NCBI GenBank assembly: GCA_000991135.1 | Contig: LBST01000007.1 | Span: 1 to 58,459 of the forward strand | Origin: Candidatus Roizmanbacteria bacterium GW2011_GWC1_37_12 | GTDB lineage: Bacteria; Patescibacteriota; Microgenomatia; UBA1406; GWC2-37-13 | Length of the DNA: 58,459 nucleotides | Reading direction: 5' to 3' | In this document: positions 26,620 through 32,808 of the stretch, piece after piece | Layout: the number at the start of each line of letters is the position of its first letter | Numbering within the stretch: the stretch's first letter is position 1 | Made by a program: the position numbers and the translations under genes | Notes under the pieces: generated by a model | What the model was told of the DNA's origin: nothing | Database searches by the model: none | What the model saw: the letters and a program-made list of their open reading frames with translations, nothing else

Positions 26620-26850
26620 TCTAATTATTAGACGGTACCACCTTGATTCGTAAAATCCCCTACTAAAAAACCCGCGACTGCGTGCGGGCTTAAAAAGGAT
26701 CTTACCTCATTAAGCACTTGCTAACTTTGCAGTGATGCTTTAGTCTGATTACGGGAACAACCGGAAAAATTTACTTAAGTCTTTTATTCTCTTTCAATTT
26801 TTCAGCTTGAGCGGGGTATTTCCGCTCTATAACGCTTTCTCCAAATTGTG
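26572..26850 (-). promoter_or_regulatory. T-box riboswitch, probable tRNA-Tyr specificity, short Stem I
   Basis: The T-box core AAGGTGGTACCGTC is at 26645-26632 (minus). CAAGG (26645-26641) pairs with CCTTG (26618-26614) around TCTAAT/ATTAGA, giving the antiterminator; the bulge UGGU would pair with A73-C-C-A of tRNA-Tyr. A short Stem I, GAGCGG-loop-CCGCTC (26827-26809), has UAC (Tyr codon) in its apical loop at 26818-26816. CAATTT/AAATTG may close a longer stem around it. A further hairpin CCCGC...GCGGG plus six T (26688-26665) is Stem III or an extra terminator. Downstream genes: tRNA-Tyr, DUF554, aminotransferase, tyrS. Specificity is inferred from UAC, the U opposite A73 and the operon. 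Confidence 0.9.
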
Positions 26851-26855
26851 AATAG

Positions 26856-26884
26856 ATTATAACAGATAAAAATTCTTTTGACAA
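26856..26884 (-). promoter_or_regulatory. promoter of the T-box operon
   Basis: Minus strand TTGTCA (26884-26879), 17-base spacer, TATAAT (26861-26856). Start expected near 26850, about 20 bases before Stem I. The -35 overlaps that of the plus-strand promoter. Confidence 0.85.
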
Positions 26885-26906
26885 GTCTGATTGTTCATGT
26901 TATAAT
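26878..26906 (+). promoter_or_regulatory. consensus promoter reading antisense into the NYN gene
   Basis: TTGACA (26878-26883), 17-base spacer, TATAAT (26901-26906): a perfect consensus on the plus strand, back to back with the T-box promoter. No plus-strand protein gene follows; the product would be the short RNA at 26913-26969. Confidence 0.8.
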
Positions 26907-26912
26907 ATTTCA

Positions 26913-26969
26913 TCACGATGACTGGACTAGCCTAAGGTTTCGACCGACCGCGAATGCCAGTCTTTTTTT
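26913..26969 (+). ncRNA. predicted ~57-nt antisense small RNA
   Basis: Begins at the expected start of a perfect consensus promoter and ends with a 6-bp stem GACTGG/CCAGTC (26920-26925 and 26957-26962) followed by seven T. Within the loop GGT-TTCG-ACC (26936-26945) could form an inner hairpin. It is antisense to the last 38 bases of the NYN coding region. A tiny ORF M-T-G-L-A lies inside. Existence as a transcript is inferred only from promoter and terminator. Confidence 0.5.
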
Positions 26970-27468
26970 GCTCTAAAGATTCTCTTAAAAGATCGATGCG
27001 AACGATGTAATTGTTATCATTAAATTTGCGTAATAAACCTGAATAATGTTTCGTCGGAGCAAGGATTTTTAGAAGCTTATTTTTCTCCTCTAAATATTCT
27101 ATGAGGCAGTGAAAGTCACCATCACCGGAAACAATAATGGCTTTTGAATAATTAGTATACTCTATCATAGAATGCAGAACTAACTCGGCATCAACATTAC
27201 CTTTCACTTGGATTCTGCCATTCCGACGATATTCTAAAGTTGGTTTAAAAATCAAAATAAATCCACACTCTTGTAAAAAAGCATACAAAAATTCATTTCC
27301 GGCAACGTGACCAATAAAAAGATAGGCTTTACTTACGTTGTATTTATTACGTAAATACTGTCTAAATTTTCTCCAATCAAACTTCCAACCTTGGCTTTTT
27401 ACCCCTAGGTTAAGGTTTTGACTATCAATAAAAGCGTAAATTTTTTGCTTTGATTTTTTATTTTTCAT
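26932..27468 (-). CDS. NYN-domain (LabA/DUF88) PIN-like ribonuclease
   Basis: 178 residues. The three acidic motifs of NYN/PIN nucleases are present: AFIDSQNL (D14), KGNVDAELVLHSM (D near 90) and VSGDGDFHCLIEYL. Probably a metal-dependent RNase acting in RNA processing or decay. Last gene of the aromatic operon, 12 bases after the TyrA-PheA stop; its relation to aromatic synthesis is unclear, though an RNase at the end of an attenuated operon is noteworthy. Its 3' end is covered by the antisense RNA. Confidence 0.85.
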   Translation of the reverse strand: MKNKKSKQKIYAFIDSQNLNLGVKSQGWKFDWRKFRQYLRNKYNVSKAYLFIGHVAGNEFLYAFLQECGFILIFKPTLEYRRNGRIQVKGNVDAELVLHSMIEYTNYSKAIIVSGDGDFHCLIEYLEEKNKLLKILAPTKHYSGLLRKFNDNNYIVRIDLLRESLEQKKTGIRGRSKP

Positions 27469-27480
27469 GCTTTCATTATA

Positions 27481-28770
27481 CTACCTACTGACCAGAAAAA
27501 ATGTTGTCAGATTATTCTTGCTATCTTGTAAATTTTCATCGATAATTTCCAGATTATAAATTTCAGCCAATATTTTTGGCCCCAAAATGGCTGTATTTTT
27601 ATCAATTTTACTTTTGGCCAAAGCTTCAGCGCACCTTGCTGTATCAAGCAAATCCCCCTGACCGCTGACTAGTTTTAGATATGGATATTTTATCGATAGA
27701 TTATTTTTGCACTGACGGAAGTTTTGCGGATGGGCCATAATTGAACTAATTTTATCAATTGAAATACCTTTTCGTTTCATTAAAAAATGTCTAATTAAGA
27801 TTTCAAATTCCTTGACAATCTTAAATTTATATTTAGCCATCGCATGAGTTGACTCCTCAACTACTCCCCCAACGGCATTTTGAATGGCAAATAAACCAGA
27901 GTCAATATTCCCCTCATGTAAATTTTTTAAAACTTTTTCCGTTGTGTATAAATATTTTATTGAAATGTCATTCTGGCTTGTCCAGAATAACAAGGCTTCT
28001 TCATTAAAACTTCCTCTTCCTCCTTGAATGCCAAAAACTAAATGGTTTCTATTGACTCTTTTTGGCAAAAGTTTGTCATAAAGTTTATCGTAAACTCGAC
28101 CCAATCTTAATCGCATAGTTTTTGTGTAAGGATTAAAATTTTGCAGGTCTTTAAAAAGTTGCCAGGTATCATTACAGGTCTGCCCCATCACTTCCTGGAG
28201 CTTTTTTGCCCCCAGACTGTCGATTTCCGTTTGTTCAAACCCAAATTTCTCCAGTAATCTACCGATAAAATGTGTCAAACCTTGCGAATTAGCCGCCAGT
28301 TGATCATGAGTTTGTGCCGGCATTTCAATTGCTTTTAATCCCTTTTTGATAAAAAACTTTTTCCAAAAATCATAGTTTTTATCATCAGTTTTGAATCTAT
28401 CCATAATCATTGGCAGGCCGTCAAAACCATTCTTGCTGCTGTCAGGACCAAACATCGGATGAGTCAACAAAGCCTGCGTTTTCAATCCTTTTAAATGTTT
28501 TTCAAAGACTTTTTTCGGGTGCATTTTGACGGATAAAACATCAATCAAAAGGTGATTATCTTTAAAATGTTTTTTGTGATTTTTTATGATCGACTCAAAC
28601 GTTGAAATCGGTACGGCAAAAAAAATCACTTCATTTTCGTAAATTTTTTTTAAATCGTTTTCTGTTTTGGAATTTTTACTATCAAAAACAGACACTAAAA
28701 AATCATCCTTTAATAATTTAAAGAGAACCTTTCCAAATCTTCCATTACCAATAATTGCAACTTTTTTCAT
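27481..28770 (-). CDS. TyrA-PheA fusion: prephenate dehydrogenase + prephenate dehydratase
   Basis: 429 residues. 1-235: TyrA with the NAD(P) loop GNGRFG (8-13), THPMFGPD (103-110, catalytic His104) and AQTHDQLAA (152-160). 245-429: prephenate dehydratase with FGIQGGRGSFNEEAL, FAIQNAVGGVVEEST, MAHPQNFRQC, DTARCAEALA and the final NNLTTFFLVSR (TRF motif as TTF). The protein ends right there, so the C-terminal ACT regulatory domain is missing. It would send prephenate to both hydroxyphenylpyruvate and phenylpyruvate. Chorismate mutase is a separate gene two positions upstream. A palindromic repeat lies in frame at 27967-27989 (FWTSQND). Confidence 0.92.
   Translation of the reverse strand: MKKVAIIGNGRFGKVLFKLLKDDFLVSVFDSKNSKTENDLKKIYENEVIFFAVPISTFESIIKNHKKHFKDNHLLIDVLSVKMHPKKVFEKHLKGLKTQALLTHPMFGPDSSKNGFDGLPMIMDRFKTDDKNYDFWKKFFIKKGLKAIEMPAQTHDQLAANSQGLTHFIGRLLEKFGFEQTEIDSLGAKKLQEVMGQTCNDTWQLFKDLQNFNPYTKTMRLRLGRVYDKLYDKLLPKRVNRNHLVFGIQGGRGSFNEEALLFWTSQNDISIKYLYTTEKVLKNLHEGNIDSGLFAIQNAVGGVVEESTHAMAKYKFKIVKEFEILIRHFLMKRKGISIDKISSIMAHPQNFRQCKNNLSIKYPYLKLVSGQGDLLDTARCAEALAKSKIDKNTAILGPKILAEIYNLEIIDENLQDSKNNLTTFFLVSR
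27967..27989. repeat. ATTCTGG-family palindrome inside PheA domain
   Basis: GTCATTCTGG-CTTG-TCCAGAAT in frame; encodes FWTSQND at residues 262-268, in a variable loop of the dehydratase. Confidence 0.8.
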
Positions 28771-28785
28771 AATAACTGACTTTAA

Positions 28786-29931
28786 TTAATTAAAGTGTCT
28801 TTCTATTCCATTTATATTAGCGCAAATGCTAACTCGAACGTATCTTTTCCCATTTTTTCCAAAAACTGTCCCTGGCGCCAACAATATTTGTTTTTTTTCC
28901 AAGAGCTCGAAACTAAACTCTTGCGAATCCTTAAAATGATCAGGTATTTTAACCCAAAGGTACAAACTTCCTTTAGTTTTTTCTGCTGTTAAACCAATTT
29001 TCTTTAAATTTTTAATAATAATATTTCGTCTTTTTTCGTAACTAGTAATCATTGTTCTATGCCATTTTTCGTCATTATTATTCAAAGCAAAAGCCCCAAG
29101 TTTTTGTAACGGACGTGACAATCCTGAATCAAATTGGGATTTTACTTTCGACAGGGCTGAAATTATTTCTTTATTTCCAACGATCCAGCCCATTCTATAC
29201 CCGGCGAAAGAAAAGGTCTTGGAAAATGATCCAATTTCAACCGCTACGTCTTTTGCTCCTTCAATCTGTAAAATACTCGGCGCTACAAATTCATCAAAAG
29301 TAATTTCTGAATAAGCATTATCATAAACCAGCCAAATATTATTTTTTTTGACAAAATTAATAATTTGTTCCAGATCGTTTATGTCAACTACCTGGCCGGT
29401 TGGATTGGCCGGAAAATTTACCCAAATAAACTTGGTTTTGTTAGATATCTTTTTTTTTAACTCATTAAAATTTATTTTGAAATTGCTTGTCTCGGTTAAA
29501 TTGTAAAAAACCGGTGTGGCACCAATCAGTGTTGGTGGGCCGGAAAAAGCCGGATAACCAGGGTCTGGGACTAAAACTTCATCGCCAGTGTCCAAAAGCG
29601 TCAAAGCCAGATGACTGACGCCATCTTTGCCACCCAACAAAGGGAAAAGTTCATTTTTTTCCAAATCAACATCAAATCTTTTTTTATACCAATTTCGTAA
29701 CCCTTGGGTAAATTCGAGAATGGGTCCGTAGCCTGGATAAATATGTGAATTTTTTTCCGCAAAAAATTCTTTTAATTTATTAATATATATTGAACTTGGT
29801 GGAAAATCAGGCGAACCAATTGATAAATCAAGGACTTTCCTTCCTGATGTTTTTTCTACATCCGCCTTTTTTTTAGCTAGAGTAAAAAAAGCGTACTCTC
29901 CAAATATATTTAATCTTTTTGCTAAATTCAT
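28786..29931 (-). CDS. class I PLP aminotransferase, probably aromatic
   Basis: 381 residues, aspartate aminotransferase fold type I. Motifs: IGSPDFPPS, NFPANPTG (172-179), YDNAYSEI (203-210) and Schiff-base K238 in GSFSKTFSFAGYRMGW; final Arg block RYVRVSICAN binds the substrate carboxylate. Its place between chorismate mutase and TyrA-PheA suggests it converts phenylpyruvate/hydroxyphenylpyruvate to Phe/Tyr. ATGA-type overlap with the upstream mutase. A second, HisC-like aminotransferase is in the neighbouring T-box operon. Confidence 0.9.
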   Translation of the reverse strand: MNLAKRLNIFGEYAFFTLAKKKADVEKTSGRKVLDLSIGSPDFPPSSIYINKLKEFFAEKNSHIYPGYGPILEFTQGLRNWYKKRFDVDLEKNELFPLLGGKDGVSHLALTLLDTGDEVLVPDPGYPAFSGPPTLIGATPVFYNLTETSNFKINFNELKKKISNKTKFIWVNFPANPTGQVVDINDLEQIINFVKKNNIWLVYDNAYSEITFDEFVAPSILQIEGAKDVAVEIGSFSKTFSFAGYRMGWIVGNKEIISALSKVKSQFDSGLSRPLQKLGAFALNNNDEKWHRTMITSYEKRRNIIIKNLKKIGLTAEKTKGSLYLWVKIPDHFKDSQEFSFELLEKKQILLAPGTVFGKNGKRYVRVSICANINGIERHFN

Positions 29932-30164
29932 ATTGATTTTTCAATTTTTAACGCCTCATCATGAATAATATTCCAAATTTTTTTGACATAACCTTTTTTT
30001 GATTTAATCACTTCTTGCCATCGTAATTTATCAAGAACTGGAATATTATTTTCCTTTTTGAACCGACCAATTTTCTTCACCGTTTTCATTCTCTTTGCCA
30101 ATAGATTAACTATCTGGCCATCAACTTCATCAATTTGTTTTCTGAAAATATTTAATCGCCTCAT
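29928..30164 (-). CDS. chorismate mutase, AroQ type
   Basis: 78 residues, a minimal single-domain all-helical AroQ. FRKQIDEVDGQIVNLLAKRM carries the conserved Arg, Asp and Arg of helix 1; KKIGRFKKENNIPVLDKLRW supplies the catalytic Lys and following residues. It turns chorismate into prephenate for the TyrA-PheA fusion. Both ends overlap neighbours by 4 bases (ATGA), so translation is coupled with DAHP synthase and the aminotransferase. Confidence 0.9.
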   Translation of the reverse strand: MRRLNIFRKQIDEVDGQIVNLLAKRMKTVKKIGRFKKENNIPVLDKLRWQEVIKSKKGYVKKIWNIIHDEALKIEKSI

Positions 30165-30961
30165 CGAACCATACCTCCTTTTATCACTTTTTCAATCTGC
30201 CTTGCTTTTAACATCAATTCTGAAAATTGATCAAATGACAACGCTTGATCGTTATCACATTTAGCCTTAAATTCGGTTGGTTTTACTTCGACGATCAAAC
30301 CGTTTGCGCCAATCCCGATACCAGCTAAAGCCAGTGGAATAACCATATCATTTCGTCCGGCCGGATGACTGGGGTCAAACACGGTAAGAAATCCTTCTTG
30401 TTGAAATTTAATCACTGCCAACAAATCAGCCGTATAACGACCCACATCGCTGAAGGTGACGATTCCCCGCTCACACATGATGACCGGGCTGCCGCCTTTC
30501 GTTACATACTCTGCCGCCAAAATCATTTCTTGTACCTTTGCTCCCATACCACGCTTTAATAACACTGGTGTGCCAGTTTCTCCCACCGCTTCCAATAGAC
30601 TGTAATTCAGTGCATTTCTTGAACCGATTTGTAAAATGTACGGGTGGCCTCGAGAAGCCCGTCTAATCATCCCAATTTGATCTATCGTCATCACTTCAGT
30701 AACTATTGGAATACCATTTTGCCTTCCTGCTTCAAAGGCAATCTCCAAACCATCTTCCCCCAGTCCTCGGAACGTCTTAGGATCCTTTCTTGGCTTAAAG
30801 ACTCCGCCGCGCAGCACTTGAGCGCCTTCTTTAACGACATGAGCCGCCGTTGAAAAAGTCTGCTCTTGTGTCTCAATCGCGCAGACGCCAGCCATGTAAA
30901 TATTTCTCTTAGTGTTAAGAGTAATATCTCCTACTTGAATTTGCCTGATTCTCTCTCCCAT
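30161..30961 (-). CDS. DAHP synthase, class I-beta (AroF/KDO8PS-like), without regulatory domain
   Basis: 266 residues, the bare catalytic barrel. AGVCAIETQEQ (24-34, the G-P-C-A-x-E metal Cys motif with Val for Pro), LRGGVFKPRKDPKTFRGLG, QIGSRNALNY, LLKRGMGA and FDPSHPAGRND are the substrate- and metal-binding blocks. It makes DAHP from PEP and erythrose-4-phosphate. The N-terminal ferredoxin-like or C-terminal mutase domain that gives feedback inhibition in I-beta enzymes is missing, in line with control at the leader RNA. First large gene of the operon. Confidence 0.93.
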   Translation of the reverse strand: MGERIRQIQVGDITLNTKRNIYMAGVCAIETQEQTFSTAAHVVKEGAQVLRGGVFKPRKDPKTFRGLGEDGLEIAFEAGRQNGIPIVTEVMTIDQIGMIRRASRGHPYILQIGSRNALNYSLLEAVGETGTPVLLKRGMGAKVQEMILAAEYVTKGGSPVIMCERGIVTFSDVGRYTADLLAVIKFQQEGFLTVFDPSHPAGRNDMVIPLALAGIGIGANGLIVEVKPTEFKAKCDNDQALSFDQFSELMLKARQIEKVIKGGMVR

Positions 30962-30962
30962 A

Positions 30963-31103
30963 TCATCTGATTAAACTTTTAATCAACCTTATCACTGCTA
31001 TCACCAATCTTCCTAGACAACCCAAGGTTTTTGGCCTATTGGTAAAAGTCGCGTAGTCGAGTGATCCATCATTGGTAATAATTTTTTTGGGTAATTTTTC
31101 CAT
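30963..31103 (-). CDS. 46-aa small protein between attenuator and DAHP synthase
   Basis: ATG at 31103, TGA at 30965-30963, one base before the DAHP synthase ATG, so likely coupled. The sequence has a polar start (MEKLPKKIITNDGS) and an amphipathic basic/hydrophobic end (GCLGRLVIAVIRLIKSLIR) that could sit on the membrane or on a partner enzyme. It is not Tyr/Phe-rich, so not an obvious third leader peptide. Too short for most gene finders. Coding is suggested by position and coupling, not by homology. Confidence 0.45.
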   Translation of the reverse strand: MEKLPKKIITNDGSLDYATFTNRPKTLGCLGRLVIAVIRLIKSLIR

Positions 31104-31126
31104 AGTTATATTTAAAAATTGATAAT

Positions 31127-31149
31127 AAAAAACCCCGCCTTTCGGCGGG
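31127..31149 (-). terminator. attenuator terminator 2
   Basis: Minus strand CCCGCC-GAAA-GGCGGG followed by G and six T (31132-31127). The GAAA tetraloop makes it very stable. Its 5' arm can instead pair with CGGCGGGAG in codons 21-23 of leader peptide 2. Confidence 0.9.
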
Positions 31150-31171
31150 TTCGTTTTAATATTTTAAAACA

Positions 31172-31249
31172 TTAAAATATCTCCCGCCGGTAAAGCAGTT
31201 GATAAAAGTAAAAACTTGTTTGTTTTATTAAAAACTCTTTGTTTTTCAT
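31172..31249 (-). CDS. leader peptide 2 (Phe/Tyr attenuator)
   Basis: 25 codons plus TAA from ATG 31249. Codons 13-16 are Phe-Tyr-Phe-Tyr (TTT TAC TTT TAT), with further Phe6, Tyr20 and Phe25. Four codons after the run, codons 21-23 (CGG CGG GAG) hold the antiterminator strand. A ribosome stalled for lack of charged tRNA-Phe or -Tyr would leave this strand free to pair with the terminator 5' arm, allowing read-through; a moving ribosome covers it. The peptide begins MKNKEF and ends RREIF. Confidence 0.85.
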   Translation of the reverse strand: MKNKEFLIKQTSFYFYQLLYRREIF

Positions 31250-31271
31250 ATATTTTGGAGCCTTTTGTCAA

Positions 31272-31300
31272 GCCGATCGGCAACCTCCGAGGTTGCGAAA
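31272..31300. repeat. 29-nt palindrome-containing dispersed repeat, copy 2
   Basis: Reverse complement of 12820-12848 over 29 bases. It lies in the leader RNA between the two attenuators, just before leader peptide 2, where it would form an 8-bp hairpin GCAACCTC/GAGGTTGC. Confidence 0.85.
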
Positions 31301-31331
31301 CGGCATAATACATAAAATCTATTAATCCATT

Positions 31332-31356
31332 AAAAAACCCCGCCTTTAGCGGGGTT
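31332..31356 (-). terminator. attenuator terminator 1
   Basis: Minus strand CCCCGC-TAAAG-GCGGGG followed by six T (31337-31332). The 5' arm CCCCGC can pair with GCGGGG in codons 18-20 of leader peptide 1. Confidence 0.9.
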
Positions 31357-31376
31357 GATTAATTATTATTTTTCAA

Positions 31377-31445
31377 TTAACAACAATCCCCGCCCGGCTT
31401 GGGGTCAAAGTAAAAATAAAGATTTTTGTTGGTCAAATTTTTCAT
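31377..31445 (-). CDS. leader peptide 1 (Tyr/Phe attenuator)
   Basis: 22 codons plus TAA from ATG 31445. Codons 10-13 are Tyr-Phe-Tyr-Phe (TAT TTT TAC TTT). Exactly four codons later, codons 18-20 (GGC GGG GAT) carry the antiterminator strand, the same spacing as in leader 2. CCCC in codons 14-15 can pair with the GGGG, a possible protector hairpin. The predicted transcript starts only about 5 bases upstream, so the peptide is read from an almost leaderless mRNA. The peptide begins MKNLTNKN and ends GGDCC. Confidence 0.85.
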   Translation of the reverse strand: MKNLTNKNLYFYFDPKPGGDCC

Positions 31446-31456
31446 ATGTAAAAATA

Positions 31457-31484
31457 ATTATACACTAGAAAATTAATAATGCAA
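31457..31484 (-). promoter_or_regulatory. promoter of the aromatic biosynthesis operon
   Basis: Minus strand TTGCAT (31484-31479), 16-base spacer, TATAAT (31462-31457). The -35 lies inside the last codons of the upstream gene (A-L-H-Y-stop). Start expected near 31450, five bases before leader peptide 1. Confidence 0.7.
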
Positions 31485-32732
31485 GGCTTTGGCAGCGACG
31501 AAGGACAGACCGTGTTTTGTCAGTGCTTTGGCTGTGATATTGACTGAATGATGTTTATCCAAATAATTCTGCTCCAGGGCCGGCATCAGCTTTTTGGCAT
31601 CGACGTCTTTTTTCGCCATAAAATAATCAAGAATATCTGACTGGTGTTCTCTTTTTTTCTCAACCGCCACCTCTCCGCCTTCATGCTTGGCCGAGATATT
31701 AGCAACTTTTTTGGCGACCTCCATCAGTTCATCGCGCCTATCATAAGGCTGGCGGACTATGCTTTTATAAGCTTCAACTATATGGTGTTCAAAACGAACA
31801 ATGTGTTCAAGATCGAATTTTTTCCTGACCTGGGCAGTGATTTCCATCGTCTCATTATTTATGGAATTTGACCAGTTAAAACCGATCAAAGGCACGCTGC
31901 CGTCTGGCCGGGAAAATAATTTGGCGCCAATCAGAGTCCACATGGCAGCATAAGGATTGTCATTACCCATAAAAACCGAGATCTTAAAATTAATATCAAC
32001 TCCGATTTTGTAAAGGAGATAACCGAGAAGGATCGTCCCTGGATTGATATTTAAGACTTCACAGACACCGTAGTTGGTGTAATAATATAAAAACTCATCG
32101 AGCCAATTTAGAGCATGATCGTTTGGCTGACCAATACCTCCAAAATATCCGGTGATTGTTGCCGGTCCTCCTAAATGGACATTGCTTCCGTCAGTCCCTT
32201 TTGTATCAAGCGTCTCAACCAAACTGGCGCCGATTATCTTCATCGCAGCTAGGATTGCCAAAAGATCGCCGTCTTCTTCTTGTTCTTTCATGTTCCTCAC
32301 TTGGATGAATCGACCCGGCATTAATTCTCGTCTTGTAATTGCCTGGCGAGCTTCGGCAATCAACCAGGGAAAATACTGAAGTGCGCTTATTTCTAGAATA
32401 ACTGCCAAATCGTCTTTAAACTTAAGATTTTTTGCTTTTGGACCGAGGATCGACCAGCGATAGTCGTCAACGTTGACAAACGCCCTTCGATCACGCTCAC
32501 CCATCAACCATTCTAGGTCTTTAACATAGCTTGGTTCTACTTTTTTGAGCTTTTTAATGAGATTGGATAATTTTCCGGAAGATCGGGCTTTTTGGTTGAT
32601 TTGTTGAGGAGTTCCATATTTGCCAACGACCCTAAAAAAATTTTTGACAACTTGGCTTTTTGGATCGAGTAAAAGATCGTTAATTTCTTTTAAAATACTC
32701 GTAGAGATCTTAAGTTTTTTTTGGTCGGTCAT
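31473..32732 (-). CDS. unrecognised 419-aa soluble protein
   Basis: No TM helix or signal. Well-conserved-looking blocks: WLMGERDRRAFVNVDDYRWS (about 75-94), REARQ-like LIAEARQAITRRELMPGRFIQVR, DTKGTDGSNVHLGGPATITGYFGG (about 178-201) and FMGNDNPYAAMWTLIGAKLF. Gly/His/Asp-rich motifs suggest an enzyme, possibly cofactor- or metal-dependent, but I cannot assign a family. It is divergent from the CtlX-like and class III aminotransferase genes, which together hint at amino acid metabolism. It also hosts the promoter of the aromatic operon in its last codons. Confidence 0.75.
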   Translation of the reverse strand: MTDQKKLKISTSILKEINDLLLDPKSQVVKNFFRVVGKYGTPQQINQKARSSGKLSNLIKKLKKVEPSYVKDLEWLMGERDRRAFVNVDDYRWSILGPKAKNLKFKDDLAVILEISALQYFPWLIAEARQAITRRELMPGRFIQVRNMKEQEEDGDLLAILAAMKIIGASLVETLDTKGTDGSNVHLGGPATITGYFGGIGQPNDHALNWLDEFLYYYTNYGVCEVLNINPGTILLGYLLYKIGVDINFKISVFMGNDNPYAAMWTLIGAKLFSRPDGSVPLIGFNWSNSINNETMEITAQVRKKFDLEHIVRFEHHIVEAYKSIVRQPYDRRDELMEVAKKVANISAKHEGGEVAVEKKREHQSDILDYFMAKKDVDAKKLMPALEQNYLDKHHSVNITAKALTKHGLSFVAAKALHY

Positions 32733-32767
32733 AGCATTTATTATATCATAACTTATTTTGAAACTGC

Positions 32768-32796
32768 TTGACTACTTTAATAAATTTAAGTAGTAT
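32768..32796 (+). promoter_or_regulatory. promoter of the CtlX-like gene
   Basis: TTGACT (32768-32773), 17-base spacer, TAGTAT (32791-32796), 13 bases before the ATG. Confidence 0.55.
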
Positions 32797-32808
32797 TCAC
32801 TTTAAACT

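Noticed and set aside
26665-26688. Independent terminator CCCGC...GCGGG plus six T
   Set aside because: It lies where T-box Stem III is expected; I keep it as part of the riboswitch, though a second termination point cannot be excluded.
31266-31271. TTGACA just upstream of leader peptide 2 as a second promoter
   Set aside because: No -10-like hexamer lies 16-18 bases downstream; TATATG comes after only 13 bases. Both attenuators are better explained by one transcript.
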